From Rusavskia elegans (lineage: Eukaryota > Ascomycota > Lecanoromycetes > Teloschistales > Teloschistaceae): a stretch of 64,000 bases of DNA. A model generated the notes under the pieces. The model was not told where the DNA came from and searched no databases. It was given only the letters and a program-made list of their open reading frames with translations. The stretch is taken from the NCBI GenBank assembly GCA_011316305.1, contig SAUG01000068.1, positions 186,001 to 250,000 of the forward strand, in the 5' to 3' direction. The translations under genes were made by a program, and so were the position numbers. Positions 46,691 to 59,048 of the stretch are shown here, in pieces; the first letter of the stretch is position 1; each line of letters begins with the position of its first letter.

Positions 46691-47712
46691 CATCTTCACG
46701 GGGAACCGGTGGATTCGATTGGGGCTCTGGATGTTGGAACGGGTTCAATCATCAGGTCTTCCTATATCCTACAGGACATATGAATGCATCTTTATTCCCC
46801 GGTTTGCACTACCCGACAGACGCCTATCATCGAAGCGCAGAGTGGTCGGCATCGAGCTCGCCAAATGCAAAAACGGGGACTTACAGTGGGATGATCGTCG
46901 CCGCATCAGCCCATTCCACTCGCTGTATCGCGATGGAACGACAGCAGTTCGGACCAGCTGATGGGATATGGTCAACTTGGCCCTCCGGGGAGAGCCAGTA
47001 AATGCTCAGACAACGTTCCGTTCCTCGGTCTTCTAAGACCACCTGCCCCAGACACTCAACGCCCGCCCGACTTTGCGCAGCAGTACATCAGCACACACTA
47101 CTGCTGCAGGCTCCGAGACGATGAAGATGAGTCACCTGATTCAGCAGCGTCATATGGGGATACCTCATTCAATGTCTTCAGCAACACCAAAATTGCTCTT
47201 CGACGGGCTGGAATTATTAGCCTGACAGTTACACGGTTGTTCAACTGCCGCTCGATTGTCAAGTTGTAGGAGGCCCATGGACGGAAGAGATGTCGATTCT
47301 CAAGATAGCGCTTCGATAGATGACCAATGAGATGCCTACCTAGGTATTCCTTTGCTTGGCGACATCAAATTAGTTCACGGTGACGCCGTGGAAGTAGTAG
47401 TAGATGTCGATACATCAAGAGATGCCTCGGCACGGCATGTTCCGAGCTAAGCTTTGAATCCACGATGTTCTTCGTACAAATGGTTACTAGTAAAGCTCGC
47501 GCATAGATTCAGGATGAACATTACTTATACTTGTGACCAGTTATCTCGGACAAAGCTCAGATTATGCCTATTTAAATACAATTAGTCAATCTGATCTCGG
47601 TAAGCATATGACTTGCGCGTTCAAAAATCATAGAAAAGCAAAACGTTGTCTTGATCTTTACATTGTGATCTTTTGACCAATAAAATCCTAAACACTTTTC
47701 TGAGTTGCTCGC
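46691..47712. other. One-kilobase gap with a CCTCGG site
   Basis: No gene is supportable; short plus-strand frames after 46,700 have no domain and start in other frames than the THO3 end. The right half should hold the promoter of the acyl-CoA synthetase, including CCTCGG at 47425-47430. Confidence 0.5.
47425..47430 (+). promoter_or_regulatory. CCTCGG, candidate FarA/FarB fatty-acid response site
   Basis: CCTCGG lies 283 bases before the start codon of the acyl-CoA synthetase. FarA and FarB of Aspergillus bind this hexamer before fatty-acid utilisation genes. A single six-base match is weak alone; the function of the downstream gene raises its value. Confidence 0.35.
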
Positions 47713-50053
47713 ATGGACAATCCGCGTACCTGGCGGCCCCAAGCAACTGTCTACAAGCCAGGACCTTATACCGTCGATGCCAGTGGAGCAACCAAGGTCG
47801 ACGGCGAGTCAATCCCAAGGCGAACACTCACCTCTAAAGATGCCCTGAAAACGAGTCCGGGAGATGGTGTCGAGACGGTCTATGACATTCTCCGGCACAG
47901 TGCCAATAAATATGGAGATGCCAAAGCTCTAGGCTCTCGAAAGTTGCTCAAGACCCACCATGAAGTCAAGCAGGTCAAAATGACCGTGGACGGCAAGGAG
48001 CAGATGGTCGACAAAAAATGGACTTACTATGAGATTAGCGGTTATAGTTACATGACGTTCCGAGAGTATGAACGAATGGCCCTCCAATGCGGCGCCGGAC
48101 TAAGGAGCCTGGGTATGAAGGAAAATGACCGCTTGCATATCTTTGCGGCGACTACACCCTACTGGCTTGCAATGGCTCACGGTACGATTACAGATGACAA
48201 TGCTCGGGCAACGGCTGACTTCCTTTCAAGGGGCCGCAACCCAATCCATGCCTATAGTGACTGCCTATGATACTCTAGGAGAAGAAGGCCTTCAGCACTC
48301 GCTTTGTCAGACCAACGCCAAAGCTATCTTTCTCGAACCTAGTCTTCTTCCCAAACTTCTCAAGCCCCTCGTGCATGCCAAGGATATCCGTTTTGTGATT
48401 TACAACAGTGCCGCCGAAGTTGATTTACGGCATGTCGAGAACCTCAGAAAGGAACATCCGAGTTTAGTTGTCACGGCCTTCGATGATTTGCGGAGCCTGG
48501 GCGAAAGCAATCCTGTTGATCCAGTCCCGCCTCGACCGGACGATTTGTGCTGTATCATGTACACTTCTGGATCGACAGGGACACCGAAAGGTGTCTTGCT
48601 GAAGCACAGTAATGTCATCGCTGCTAGTGAGTAATTCCTCAGGCTATCGCCTTTAGTCTTAACGTAAGGCAGTCGCGGGCGCCGATTCTATCGTAGGCAA
48701 GTACATTGGTCCAGGCGACAGACTCATGACCTACCTCCCCCTGGCTCACATCTTCGAATTCATGTTCGAGAACGCAAGCATCTTTTGGGGCTGTACCATG
48801 GGCTACGGAAGCGCCAAAACCCTTACCGAGACGTCAGTTCGAAACTGTAAGGGCGACATTCGCGAGTTCGCGCCTACCATCATGGTAGGAGTACCAGGCG
48901 TTTGGGAATTGGTTAAGAAGGGCGTCGTCTCGAAAGTGGAAGCTAGTAACCCAATCATCCGAAATATGTTCTGGGGCGCCATGTCTCTAAAGAGCGCGCT
49001 TCTGTCCGCTGGATTGCCTGGCGCAGGAATACTGGATCACTTCGTTTTCAGCAAAATCAGAGAAGCTACTGGCGGGCAATTACGAATAACCATGAACGGT
49101 GGTGGTCCAGTAGCAAAGGATACGCAACGGTTCATCTCTATGTGTATCACACCAATGATCAATGGGTATGGGTTGACCGAAACTTGTGCGTGAGTGTCTC
49201 TCGTCGTTCCCAAGCAAATCCATGATGGCGTATTGACATGAATAGAATGGGCGCTATCTGCGACCCTGCAAGCTGGACCGACCAAGCTATAGGCGAAGTG
49301 ACAGGCTCCATAGAAATCAAGCTCGTCGACGTGCCTGATCTTGGGTATCTTTCAAATCACATCCCAACGCCACAAGGCGAAATTTGGATACGCGGACCCG
49401 CGGTCACACAGGGTTATCTTGATTTAGAAGAAGAGAACAGGGAAGCTTTCCATGACGGCTGGTTCAAAACGGGAGATATCGGGGAGTTTGATGAAAATGG
49501 CCATCTGAGGGTCATTGATCGGAAGAAGAACATGGTCAAGACCTTGAATGGAGAGTACATTGCGCTCGAAAAGGTAAGACGCTCTCATCATTCACGGGGA
49601 TGGTCGTCGCTGACGGTCAATAGCTTGAATCCATCTACCGCTCCTGCAGCCTGGTGGCCAACATATGCGTCTACGCAGCCGAAGACAAAAACAAACCAAT
49701 CGCCATCGTCGTGCCTGTGGAAGCGGCACTGAAGTCCTTAGCAAAGCAGAACAGTATCAGCGGCGATGCATTGGAAGCGCTGGCGGGAGATAGGAAGCTT
49801 CGTGCAATCGCCTTGAAAGAGATTCAGGGTGTAGGTAAAGCGGGAGGGCTGGCCGGGATAGAGATCATTGATGGTCTCGTCCTGGCGAAAGAGGAGTGGA
49901 CACCACAGAACGTGAGGGTTCTTGGAAGGACTCAAGTGCAATGGGTCTTGGGCTGACACCGAACAGGGTCTTGTCACCAGCGCGATGAAGGTCAACCGGA
50001 AGGCCATCCTCCAGAAGTACAAAGAAGACGTCGACGCGGTGCTCGCTGGCTAA
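47713..50053 (+). CDS. Long-chain fatty-acid CoA ligase (Faa type)
   Basis: Six exons: 47713-48181, 48231-48626, 48673-49189, 49246-49573, 49624-49911, 49967-50053, giving 694 aa. The AMP-binding motif is CIMYTSGSTGTPKGVLLKH near residue 280, followed by YLPLAHIFEF, INGYGLTETCA, and the hinge and A8 regions GWFKTGDIGEFDENGHLRVI and DRKKNMVKTLNGEYIALEK; the fatty-acid ligase ending GLVTSAMKVNRKAILQKYK comes from the last small exon. The enzyme activates long-chain fatty acids to acyl-CoA for lipid synthesis or oxidation. It ends DAVLAG, so it lacks a peroxisomal PTS1 signal and is more like Faa1/Faa4. All five introns are 46-56 nt. Confidence 0.94.
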
Positions 50054-50721
50054 CATAATGGTGACTATATTCCTGTACAAACCTCGCAACAATCGGATTC
50101 AACAAGTACAAACATCCAACAAATTGAGCACAGCCGGACTTCTACAACCTGCCACCTCCTTTACATACACCTGCAGCGACTTGTCAAGTTACGATATCAA
50201 GTACGGACCTGGGGCCTACTTCAATCTAGCCGCCTAAGCGGATGACCGGTTTCGTCCATGAAAATGGGAGACGCAATAATATTCATGGCCAGTAAATATG
50301 ATATGCAAATCAAACTTCCCCTTATGTACAGAAGAACACGCTTCTCAGATTGTGCTTATAACGTCTCTGGTTGATCGTCGAATATTGTGTTTTTGGCTCG
50401 GGCAAGATTCGAGGCATAGGGCTACGTCCTCCAACATGCAGACGGACTTTCACTCGCTGGATGTACGTCGCCTCAAAGACGCTGTCGTACACCGAATATG
50501 CTTCTGGTGTTGTCGATAGTTGAATCCCTTGTCCGTTGTAGTGATCCATATAGCTGTAATTCGAAGTCTCGATCATGACTTTCTATCACCTCATGCACTG
50601 CTAGGGCACCCCATTCGGCTGGCAGACATAATATCGAATAGCCGCCCCACCAGTCAAAGGGATAATGCTCATATAATTTCGATATCATAGGTATCGATTT
50701 ACAATCATAATGCTAATCCAT
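50054..50721. other. Intergenic region
   Basis: Tail-to-tail gap between the acyl-CoA synthetase and the small membrane protein gene. No gene, repeat or RNA is recognised. Confidence 0.5.
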
Positions 50722-51439
50722 CTACAGCCTCTTCTTCCCCTTCTTCCTATCCGCTTCCTCATTCTTAAACGGCCACCCACTCGTCCTCTTATCCGCCCCC
50801 GTCCGCTTCGATATCCTCCCCTTTTCCGTCCCAAACACCAGGCTGGATTTTCCCGTTAGCTGGCGACAGGCATCCGATCAGCAAGATCTCAGCAGCACAC
50901 TTACCACCAACATCCCATCGACGCCAAGAAACCCGAGCCAATCTCACTTAATGCGAAACCGATTTGTCCGTGCCGCGTGTATTGCATGTATGAGTAGAAG
51001 GCGCTTATGGCATGAAAGGTGGCGGTGACGGTTAGTGTTGGGACGGCGTAGGGGGCTTTTGGATCTGAGGGGTCGGCTGTGATTTCCGCTAATATGGGCT
51101 GTTAAATCGGAAATTCGATGGATAGGAGAGTTTTTTAAGATTGGGCTTACATTCTGAGAGGGAAGAGCTCAGTGGGATTGTGCCGGTTAGGAGAACGGTA
51201 AGGATCGCGAGAGTGAGGAGAGTGAAGGCTAGAGATCTGCAGAGGTATTCTTCTAATACTGCACTGGGGATTAGATATTCGTATGACTTCTGGTATCAAT
51301 GTGATTAGAAGTTACCTGTGGCCTTGCGTGCCTCCGTTGAAAGCGCCGTGATGATCAGTTTTGGGGCCATCATTAGGGGTACTGCTTGGATCCCGAACCA
51401 AGCAGCAGTGGAGTATGTGTAGGCATAGAAGACGTCCAT
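50722..51439 (-). CDS. Small fungal membrane protein of unknown function
   Basis: Four exons on the minus strand: 51439-51316, 51258-51151, 51088-50905, 50842-50722, giving 178 aa. The first exon, MDVFYAYTYSTAAWFGIQAV, is followed by three further hydrophobic segments including CRSLAFTLLTLAILTVLLTG and PYAVPTLTVTATFHAISAFY, so about four membrane spans are likely. The carboxy end is a basic cytosolic tail: KGRISKRTGADKRTSGWPFK then lysine-rich. I recall similar proteins in many ascomycetes, always described as hypothetical; no function is assigned. Every junction is in phase and both hydrophobic and basic parts continue smoothly across introns, so the model is probably right. Confidence 0.78.
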
Positions 51440-52052
51440 GGTCAGAGGATGGTTGAAGCGAATGGTTCTATCATGGAATGCTGTCAACTTCATACGACGT
51501 GTATTGTCTTGTATGTGTGTTGTTGGATGACGTTGTGTATCAGCTCTTCAAAAAGCTCTCGAAATCAAGTTTCTTGGCACCTCGTTCCCCACGCTCGCCC
51601 ACGGCATACCCACAACCGAAAACCAAATCGCTTCAGGGGCGTACAACAATCGATACCTCGACGTATGAATTCGATTGCACGACTACTTAGATGACTTCAC
51701 AGCTGCTGCAAGGTCTTAGTGCGTGTTTCGAAATATGACTGCCAAGAACGTTACAGTTTATCTTGTCGCGCGAGCTGATAAATAGGATAGATACGAGTAC
51801 GAGCCGTTGTCGGCACTCGGTGACAATTTTGTCCGCCTGCAGCGCCCCAATGACCACTTTAGCTGCATGAGGTATTGGTGCCAGAAGTGCACCAGATGGA
51901 ATGGATCGAAAGACCAAACCGCTTCGGCGAGCGATAGTCAGTCTGCCTGGCTGAGTCCAGCCCGTGCCATCTCCTTGTTTGAAATGTAGACAGAAGCTCC
52001 ATCACTCTCCGGGTACTCAGGCATCCCTCGTCGACAGTCAGGTACATCGACA
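51440..52052. other. Divergent promoter region with a third repeat copy
   Basis: This separates the membrane protein (minus) and the Zn2Cys6 regulator (plus). Repeat copy 3 lies at 51543-51679. No gene is seen. Confidence 0.5.
51543..51679. repeat. Short dispersed repeat, copy 3
   Basis: Shares AAAAGCTCTCGAAA (51551-51564) with copy 2 and the core CAATCGATACCTCGA with copies 1 and 2, ending CGATTGC. About 55 bp more lie between the two blocks than in copy 2. Confidence 0.5.
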
Positions 52053-55000
52053 ATGTCGTCGGCTCCGGCAGTCGACGACGGCTACTTCAACGATCTGTCC
52101 AGGCAACCATCTTTGCCCGACTCTGGCAACATCCCCACAACCAGTGCCCAAGGCCCCCATGCCGATGAATCCGAGTTACCCAGGCCCAAGCGTGTTGCTT
52201 GTGCCATCTGCAGGAAAAGAAAGCTCAAATGTGACGGGGGACGGCCAAAATGTGGAACTTGCGCCAGGCTGGGCCATAATTGCGCCTACGACGAAGTCCG
52301 ACGCAAAAGTGGTCCCAAGCGTGGATACGTCAAGGAGCTCGAGGCTCGACTCGGTATGTCATTCAATATAGCCAGATTCGATCTATCCAGCTGTACTGAT
52401 GCCGTGTCCACTCCTCAGCTCAAGTCGAGACCCAACTGAAGACGAAGACACAAGAACCAACCCTTAGCACTTCAGGCCAATCCCAAGATCAATACACTTA
52501 TGCTCCACCCTCAGACAATGTGTTCGCAAATGCTTCCGGCGAAGGCGACCTCACAAGCGACCATATGGGTATACCCGAGCCTACAAACCACTACTTCAAC
52601 AGCATGGACTTATCGAATGCTGAATCCACAGCCCCGGATCTGTTACCAGATCTTTCCGACCTCAATCAAGCCAGCGCCTTTGATGATGGGATGACTTGGG
52701 AGATGATCGGACTTGGACTTGAAGAGCCCTTGCCAACACAGGAGGCCATTGACGAGTTGTCAGTCTCTCCGCAAGGTCAGGATTGAACGAGAAATTAACG
52801 TTGGCCAGGCACGAAATTTACTTCCGACAGGTCCATCCCTCAATGCCAATGCTCCACCCGTATCGATACCGAGCCTCGATGGGCCTTGCTCCACACATGC
52901 GGCCACCTGTCAGCCTACGATATGCGATATGGTGTCTCGCCTCCAAGTTCTCCGACAGATATTTCAACCATCAGGAAGTCTTTTACCGCCGTGCTAGGAA
53001 GTATGCCGAGATCGACGAAATGAAGGGCTTAGGGGAAGCATTCGTGACTGTCGCTCACTGCCAGACCTGGGTTCTGATCTGCACATACGAGTTTCAGATG
53101 ATGTTCTTCCCGCGCGCATGGTCAAGCGTCGGTCGAGCCGTTCGACTGGCAATGATGATGGGTCTCAATCGCGTTGATGGAATGGGTCTAGACGTCAAGC
53201 AAGTCTTGCCGCCACCTCGTGATTGGACTGAAGGCGAAGAGCGTAGAAGGACATTTTGGATGGCGTATTGCGTCGACAGATACGCCAGTATGGGTACAGG
53301 CTGGCCTATGGCTATGGACGAACGTGATGTAAGTCCTTACCAGTAACTTGAGAATACGCTTGCTCATCCCCTGAATAGGTCAAGAGTAACTTGCCGGCCA
53401 ATGAAGAAAACTATGAGCGGAGTATCGAACAACCGAGCGTCCCACTCACCGGCAGTATAACCTTGGAAGGCGCATCGAATCTCTCTCCCTTCGCCGGTGT
53501 TGTCTTCATGGCGGTAAGCAGTATTCAAAGCTACTCTACTCCAGATCCATCTCAGTTTAGAGTCGCGAGACCTTGTTTTGGAGGTCCAAAGCATATCGCA
53601 AGTAATTATGGAGGTTGAGAAATAAATTTAGTTATTACATGCTGACCTCGAGAGCCACTACAGCACATCTTTGGCCGCAACTTGACTCATTTACACCGGC
53701 CAGGCTCGGATGATAGAGACGACGACCTTCAAGGGGACTTCTGGAAGCGCCATCGAGCACTCGACAACACTCTCTTACACACCTCTCTTTCGTTACCACC
53801 CCACTTGAGGCTTCCTGCCGGCATACGCGACGTCAATATTGTGTTCATCAACATGAGCATACATACATCGACCATCTGCCTCCATCAAGCAGCAATATTC
53901 AAGGCTGACCAGAATAAGCTTCCGCAAAGCATCATCGATCAGAGCTCTACTCGATGCTTACTTGCAGCCACCGAGATAGCAAACATTATGCGCCTGATAT
54001 GTCATCTTGACAGCAAAGGGGTATGTACTCGTTGAGTCTATTCCATGGGCAGCCAGACTGGGCATCCGATATATCGATTGACATGCTTATCGGTGGCCGG
54101 GCACGGCATGGTACAGCGCGCGTTGCTGACCACGTCTAGATGAACCCGTTCATGGCCTTCTGCCTCTATGTGGCAGCGCGTGTATTCATTCATGTACTCA
54201 AGAAGAGCCCCAATGAGGCAGAGGTCCGCTCGTCGCTGGAATTCCTACTGTTGGCAATGCAGCAGTTCCGGAAGGTCAACCCTCTATCAGAGTCCTTCCT
54301 CATCCAGCTTGGTCTCGACTCTCAAGGCACTGGCGTAGACTTCCTACTGCAGAACCCATCGCACAGCGCATCACAGCCCTGGTCCTCAATGTCGACAAAA
54401 GCCAAACTGGAACTTATCGTAAGTTCCCCCCTATTTCGGAGTTTTTGGGTTATGTACGTCCGGCTTACTCTTGCATAGAGCAAATATGAATCCAATGTTG
54501 GCTGTACGCCGTACCTCGAGGTACGCGAGAATAAATACGTGCACCCCATGTTACCTTCGGATAAGCGATTGAATCCGCAATCCGGGTCTCAAATGGCGAC
54601 AGCAAACGACCCCCAAGCCCAGTCGATCCGCAATACTCAGTACTCACTGCAGAACTTTGAGGTGCCTATAAGCTTGCCTCGGCCATCCCCGAAACCTGAT
54701 TTTGGTAATTTCCACGGGCCCAGGCCTCAATTCCTATCGGGTCAAGATCCCAGCAACGAGCTACCGAATGGAAAAGCCACGGGTGTGTTTGATCAACGGA
54801 TAAACCTGTACGAAGGCGAGCCATCGAGTGGGCAGAACTCGTCAGGTCCAAGTCCCGAGAATTCGTCGTCGAATACATCCTATTCACCACCATCACAGAA
54901 CGGAGATCAGCCTACGGTCCAGATGCTTAACAAATGCTTCAGCTTTGTGAATGGGGATGGAAATTTCCTGACACCACCAAATCAACAAGCAGTCAATACC

Positions 55001-55159
55001 GATTCCAGCATGCCATCAAACTGGAACTCCGAAGCTGCCACGGCTACACCGAAGGCCAACCCAACAGGGCTGACACCTGGACCTGATGGAGATTGGTCAC
55101 AAGTGCTGGATAACATGGCCTGGGATAGTACCCTGATCAATGCAGACACTCCACCATAG
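52053..55159 (+). CDS. Zn2Cys6 transcription factor, RosA/NosA-like
   Basis: Seven exons: 52053-52353, 52419-52758, 52809-53328, 53379-53513, 53664-54020, 54140-54418, 54479-55159, giving 870 aa. The binuclear zinc cluster near residue 50 is CAICRKRKLKCDGGRPKCGTC with a final C in HNCAYDEVRRKSGPKRGYVK, followed by the short coiled linker ELEARLAQVETQLKT. The fungal-specific regulator domain follows, from HEIYFRQVHPSMPMLHPYRY through GRAVRLAMMMGLNR to EERRRTFWMAYCVDRYAS. The tail is Ser/Asn/Pro-rich. The RKSGPKRGYVK wording after the cluster is typical of RosA/NosA, regulators of sexual development in Aspergillus; the target genes here are unknown. Intron 4 (150 nt) is the longest and could hide a small exon. 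Confidence 0.86.
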
Positions 55160-55701
55160 AATCTGAGCCCTGGAGCTATGAGGTGACAGGATATCGACAT
55201 CCGGTGTACGAGTACACATCACTCGAGTTATCGAGGGTACGGCAATCGGTCAGACAGCAGGCTTCGTTATAGGGGCACCGTATACCCGGGTGCTAGTACA
55301 TACTTTTGACGACATAACTGTAAGCTATGGGTTTATGGTATTCGGGAATGATACCTCAAGGGGATTTACTGGGGGGTTATCTTGCCCTGTGGATTGATCG
55401 GGACATTGCGATATACGTTCCCACAGATAGCACTTGGAGAGCTAGCACTTGTACTTAACCCTCCACTTACTTTAGACATCGAAGACTATTAGTTTATTCA
55501 GTCATGACATAGTGAGATGAGTGCTATAATCCTTTGGACGGGCGACTATCGAGGTAAACTCGCCCGCAGGTCACGTGATATAGCCGCCTCCTGACTCAAA
55601 TTTTCATAGATATGATGAACAATCCTTGAGTTCGTGGTTCTTAAAGGGCACACTTGATGAAACATGGGCCATCATACAGGCTTTTCTCCTTCCGGTTGCC
55701 T
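55160..55701. other. Intergenic region
   Basis: 3' flank of the Zn2Cys6 gene. No gene, repeat or RNA is recognised. Confidence 0.5.
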
Positions 55702-56109
55702 CTAAGAGTCCCGCGACGATCTTGTTTCATGCCTGGACCAGTCCATATTGCCAGAGACTTCCTCTCCCCAGTCTGGTTTCGACAACACGCCTCCAATACG
55801 CATGTTGATTGTGAGCTCGGTGGAGGAAATCTCCATAGTACAACTCAGCATCATTTCTTGGATCGATTCTTCCATTGGATTGAGTCGGAGCCTTTCGCGA
55901 TTTCCAGTCGTTTGAAATATTTCTTCTACCCTGTCCGCATCCTTGTACAAAGCAGGAGTTTTTCTTAAAGTCTTGAGGAAGTCGGTGTAGCGAGGGACTC
56001 CGACTAGAAGGTCGGTTCTGATCTGAGTCATACTTGACTGTTGTTCTTGAAGCTCAGCTGACAGGGATAATTTTGCTGCTTGCTTTTGTCGGTGGTTCAG
56101 GGGCGACAT
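55702..56109 (-). CDS. Possible small hypothetical protein
   Basis: A single open frame of 135 aa starting MSPLNHRQKQAAKLSLSAEL, with a charged helical amino terminus and DFLKTLRKTPALYKDADRV in the middle. It has no recognised domain and no splice pattern, and ends in an Arg/Ser-rich run. It lies divergently 190 bp before Trm11. It could be real or chance; I give it low confidence. Confidence 0.3.
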   Translation of the reverse strand: MSPLNHRQKQAAKLSLSAELQEQQSSMTQIRTDLLVGVPRYTDFLKTLRKTPALYKDADRVEEIFQTTGNRERLRLNPMEESIQEMMLSCTMEISSTELTINMRIGGVLSKPDWGEEVSGNMDWSRHETRSSRDS

Positions 56110-56299
56110 CCAAGACTCTGTCGGTTGTGGAAAAGAGATCGCAACCTCTTGTTCTAAGCTGGAAAATCTCAGTGCTGTGCTTCTGGTTTTGTTCAGCTTA
56201 GTGGCTTCGTGATGTGGTTCACCAAGTAGTCATCGTTCTACCAAACAAAGCCCTGATATTATTCTCTTATAACATTCAATCAGCAACTTCGAAGCGAAA

Positions 56300-57831
56300 A
56301 TGGAATATCTTGTACGGTTCGTACAAATGCACGAAAGTTTCCGGAAGGCTGAGCTAGAAGCTATGGCCGATCTCTACGGGATCAGTATGGATTTCCTGCA
56401 CTACAACCAGTACGTACGTTACTACATGTTCGCCTGCTTGCGGTTTCTAAACTTGCCCTCCTATCACCCCTTGATCTTATCATTGGTCTGGACTGACTTG
56501 CGTCCAGTCTCCCCATTGTATCATCCGCTTGCCAAATGAAGATGCAGCATGCAGAATCACCGGCCGGAGCGTTTTGAGCAAAGGCATCTACGAGCTCTGG
56601 GGGAGTGGATCTACGTACACCGAGCTGCATCAAGAGGTCAAGCGCCGGACCTCGAACCTATGGCATCTCTACAAATCTTCATCATTCAAGTTCGAGATCC
56701 AGGCATACCAGGCCAAGCGATCACTGGGAGAGCAAGATGCCCTAATCCAAAGTTTCCGCTACACCGGCTTCGAAGGGCCTATTCAACTGAAAGATCCCGA
56801 GCAGACCTTCTGCATCTTCGAAGAATGTGAATCGGGTGTCAAAGAACCCACCCGGGTTTACCTTGGTCGACTCATCGCAGGCAGCAGCAGGCCAATCCTT
56901 GACACCTACACCCTCAAAAAGCGAAAGTACCTAAGCACCACCTCCATGGATTCCGAACTGGCACTCATAACCGCCAATCTCACGCAAGCCGCCCCAGGAA
57001 AACTATTCTACGACCCCTTCGCCGGCACAGGCAGTTTCCCAATCGCCTGTGCTCATTTCGGCGCCATTTCCATGGGCTCGGACCTCGACGGACGAGCCGT
57101 ACGCGGGAAAAACGGCGTGAATGTTCTCACCAATTTCCAACAATACAACTTAGAGGATAAATACCTCGACAGTTTCATCGCAGATCTAACACACACCCCG
57201 CTACGAACCGCAAGGGTCCTGGACGGAATCATCTGTGATCCCCCCTACGGCGTCCGAGAAGGCTTGAAAGTCCTAGGAAGCAAACACGGCGGGAAGAAGG
57301 AGATCCATTGGATTGACGGAAAAGCTGCGCATTTGCAGAGCCATTATATCCCGCCGAAGAAGCCCTATAGCTTTGAGGCTATGCTGGGTGATATCCTGGA
57401 GTTTGCTGCTATGTACCTGGTCGATGGGGGCAGGCTCTCGCTGTGGATGCCGACGGCGAATGATGAGGAGGTGGAGTTGGAGATACCGATGCATCCGTGC
57501 CTGGAGATTGTCAGTATTTGCGTTCAGGCTTTCAATAAGTGTACGTTCCTCGGTTTCGTTGGCTTGGGTTTTGTTTTGGAGTTGGCTGATCATTGATATT
57601 TTGATAGGGTCGAGACGGCTCTTGACGTATCGAAGATTGCGAGATGAGGATGTGAAAGAGGCACAGCCAGCTAGGCAGGCGAAAAGGGAAGAAGGCAGTA
57701 CGGCGAATGATTTGAACTCGTTCAGGAGGAGGGTAAGTCTTTATCTGTGACTGTGACCAGATGGCTCGACCTGACTGAAACAGTACTTTGAGGGCTTCAA
57801 GGAACCACCACATCCACTAAAGGAGGCGTAG
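56300..57831 (+). CDS. trm11: tRNA (guanine-10-N2) methyltransferase Trm11
   Basis: Four exons: 56300-56413, 56508-57540, 57608-57732, 57784-57831, giving 439 aa. The amino-terminal RNA-binding part starts MEYLVRFVQMHESFRKAELE and continues, after a 94-nt intron, SPHCIIRLPNEDAACRITGR. The methyltransferase fold shows YDPFAGTGSFPIACAHFGA (S-adenosylmethionine motif I), GSDLDGRAVRGK, and the N-methyltransferase motif IV IICDPPYGVREG. Trm11 with Trm112 methylates G10 of cytosolic tRNAs. The small last exon ends YFEGFKEPPHPLKEA, a conserved fungal end. Head-to-tail spacing to neighbours is short. Confidence 0.92.
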
Positions 57832-58180
57832 ACAGTTGGTTCTGTCAATTCATGACACTCCTCAGTGCTGTGGATTGTTGATAAACGAGCATTTTAATAA
57901 TTATATCATCTTACGTGCAACCTCCTTAATTTTTATATACAATTCTTCACCCGTCAACACCATACATGCTTCTCCAGGGAGCATTCGATAATGTCAACAA
58001 TCATTCAGCTTACTGCTCGTTCGCAGCCATTATCCTCTCCTTCCCCCTTGCCCCTCCCACCCCACCCGCAAAACCCACCAAGCCCCCTTCCCTGTCTCCT
58101 CCCCATCCCGTTCCCCCAATATACCAACCCCCTCTCCCCTCACAAATCCCACATCTTCCCCCTAACAACCTCAATATCAT
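57832..58180. other. Intergenic region
   Basis: Tail-to-tail gap between Trm11 and the HIT gene, strongly pyrimidine-rich on the plus strand from 58,040. No gene is seen. Confidence 0.5.
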
Positions 58181-59048
58181 TCACAACTTCCAAGCCCCAT
58201 CCCTCTTCTCGCCCACACCCATCAACTCCCTCCAAGCCCCCTCCCCCTCCACAACTCTTACCCTCTCCACCTCCCTCCCAAGACTCCTCCTCATGCTCCT
58301 TACCAAAACCTGCGCCTCCCCCTCATCCAAATCCTCCCTCTGCCCTTTACCGAAAACAGTCCAGCTCCTCGCTTTCACCTCCGGTACGTCGTCGGTGCGG
58401 GGGATGATATGGAAATGGACGTGAGGGACGACTTGGGCGGCGCGTGCTCCTATTTTGCATGTGGGTGTTAATATCCCGGGCTTGGGAAAGAAGGGGGGTG
58501 AGTGGGATAGAGATGGGATATCAGCGAGAGCGACAGCGCGATATCGATATCATAGTGCCGGAACAGAAAAGAAGGAGATAGCAAGAAAAGAAGAGATAAA
58601 AGGCTAGGAAAAAAGAGATATAGATCAATCAAAACGAACCATTATTCTGCACGATATTCCAATCACCTATACCTTCTTCCTCCCTTCCCCCTGCATCCCC
58701 CTCTGTTATCCCCTCCCTCTCGCCCCTTTCCCCCTCCCCCTCCCCCATAACAGCCCTAACAACCCCCCTCCCCACAACCCCCAACCAAGCCCCCAACGCC
58801 CTCCCCTCTTCCACCGTCATCGCGCTCGCTTTTTCAACATGCCGTCTTATAACCAGGAGGACGTGGCCGCGGGAGATAGGGGCGTGGTCCAGGAATGCGA
58901 GGAGGTGGGGGGTTGAGAGGAGGATGTGTGCGTTTGCGGGTGATGGGCAGGAGGGGGGAGATAGGGGGGAAGGGATGTAGGGGGGTTGGAGAGGGGGTGT
59001 GAGGGTTGTTATGGTGCAGAAGGGGCAAGGGTTTGGGTGGGTGGTCAT
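58181..59048 (-). CDS. HIT-domain nucleotide hydrolase
   Basis: Two exons on the minus strand: 59048-58640 and 58449-58181, giving 225 aa. The start MTTHPNPCPFCTI gives the CxxC zinc ligands of many HIT proteins. The fold continues ANAHILLSTPHLLAFLDHAP and SRGHVLLVIRRHVEKASAM. The catalytic triad HVHFHIIPR is encoded in exon 2, after a 190-nt intron. HIT enzymes hydrolyse nucleoside phosphoramidates or related adenylylated substrates; which one is unknown. A Gly/Glu-rich insert of about 35 residues (GEGEGERGEREG onward) lies before the triad and is unusual for the family. The region is very GC-biased, producing long false frames on the other strand. Confidence 0.85.

Noticed and set aside
57966..58424. 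Pro-rich frames on the plus strand
   Set aside because: Shadow of the second HIT exon, whose minus strand encodes the catalytic triad.
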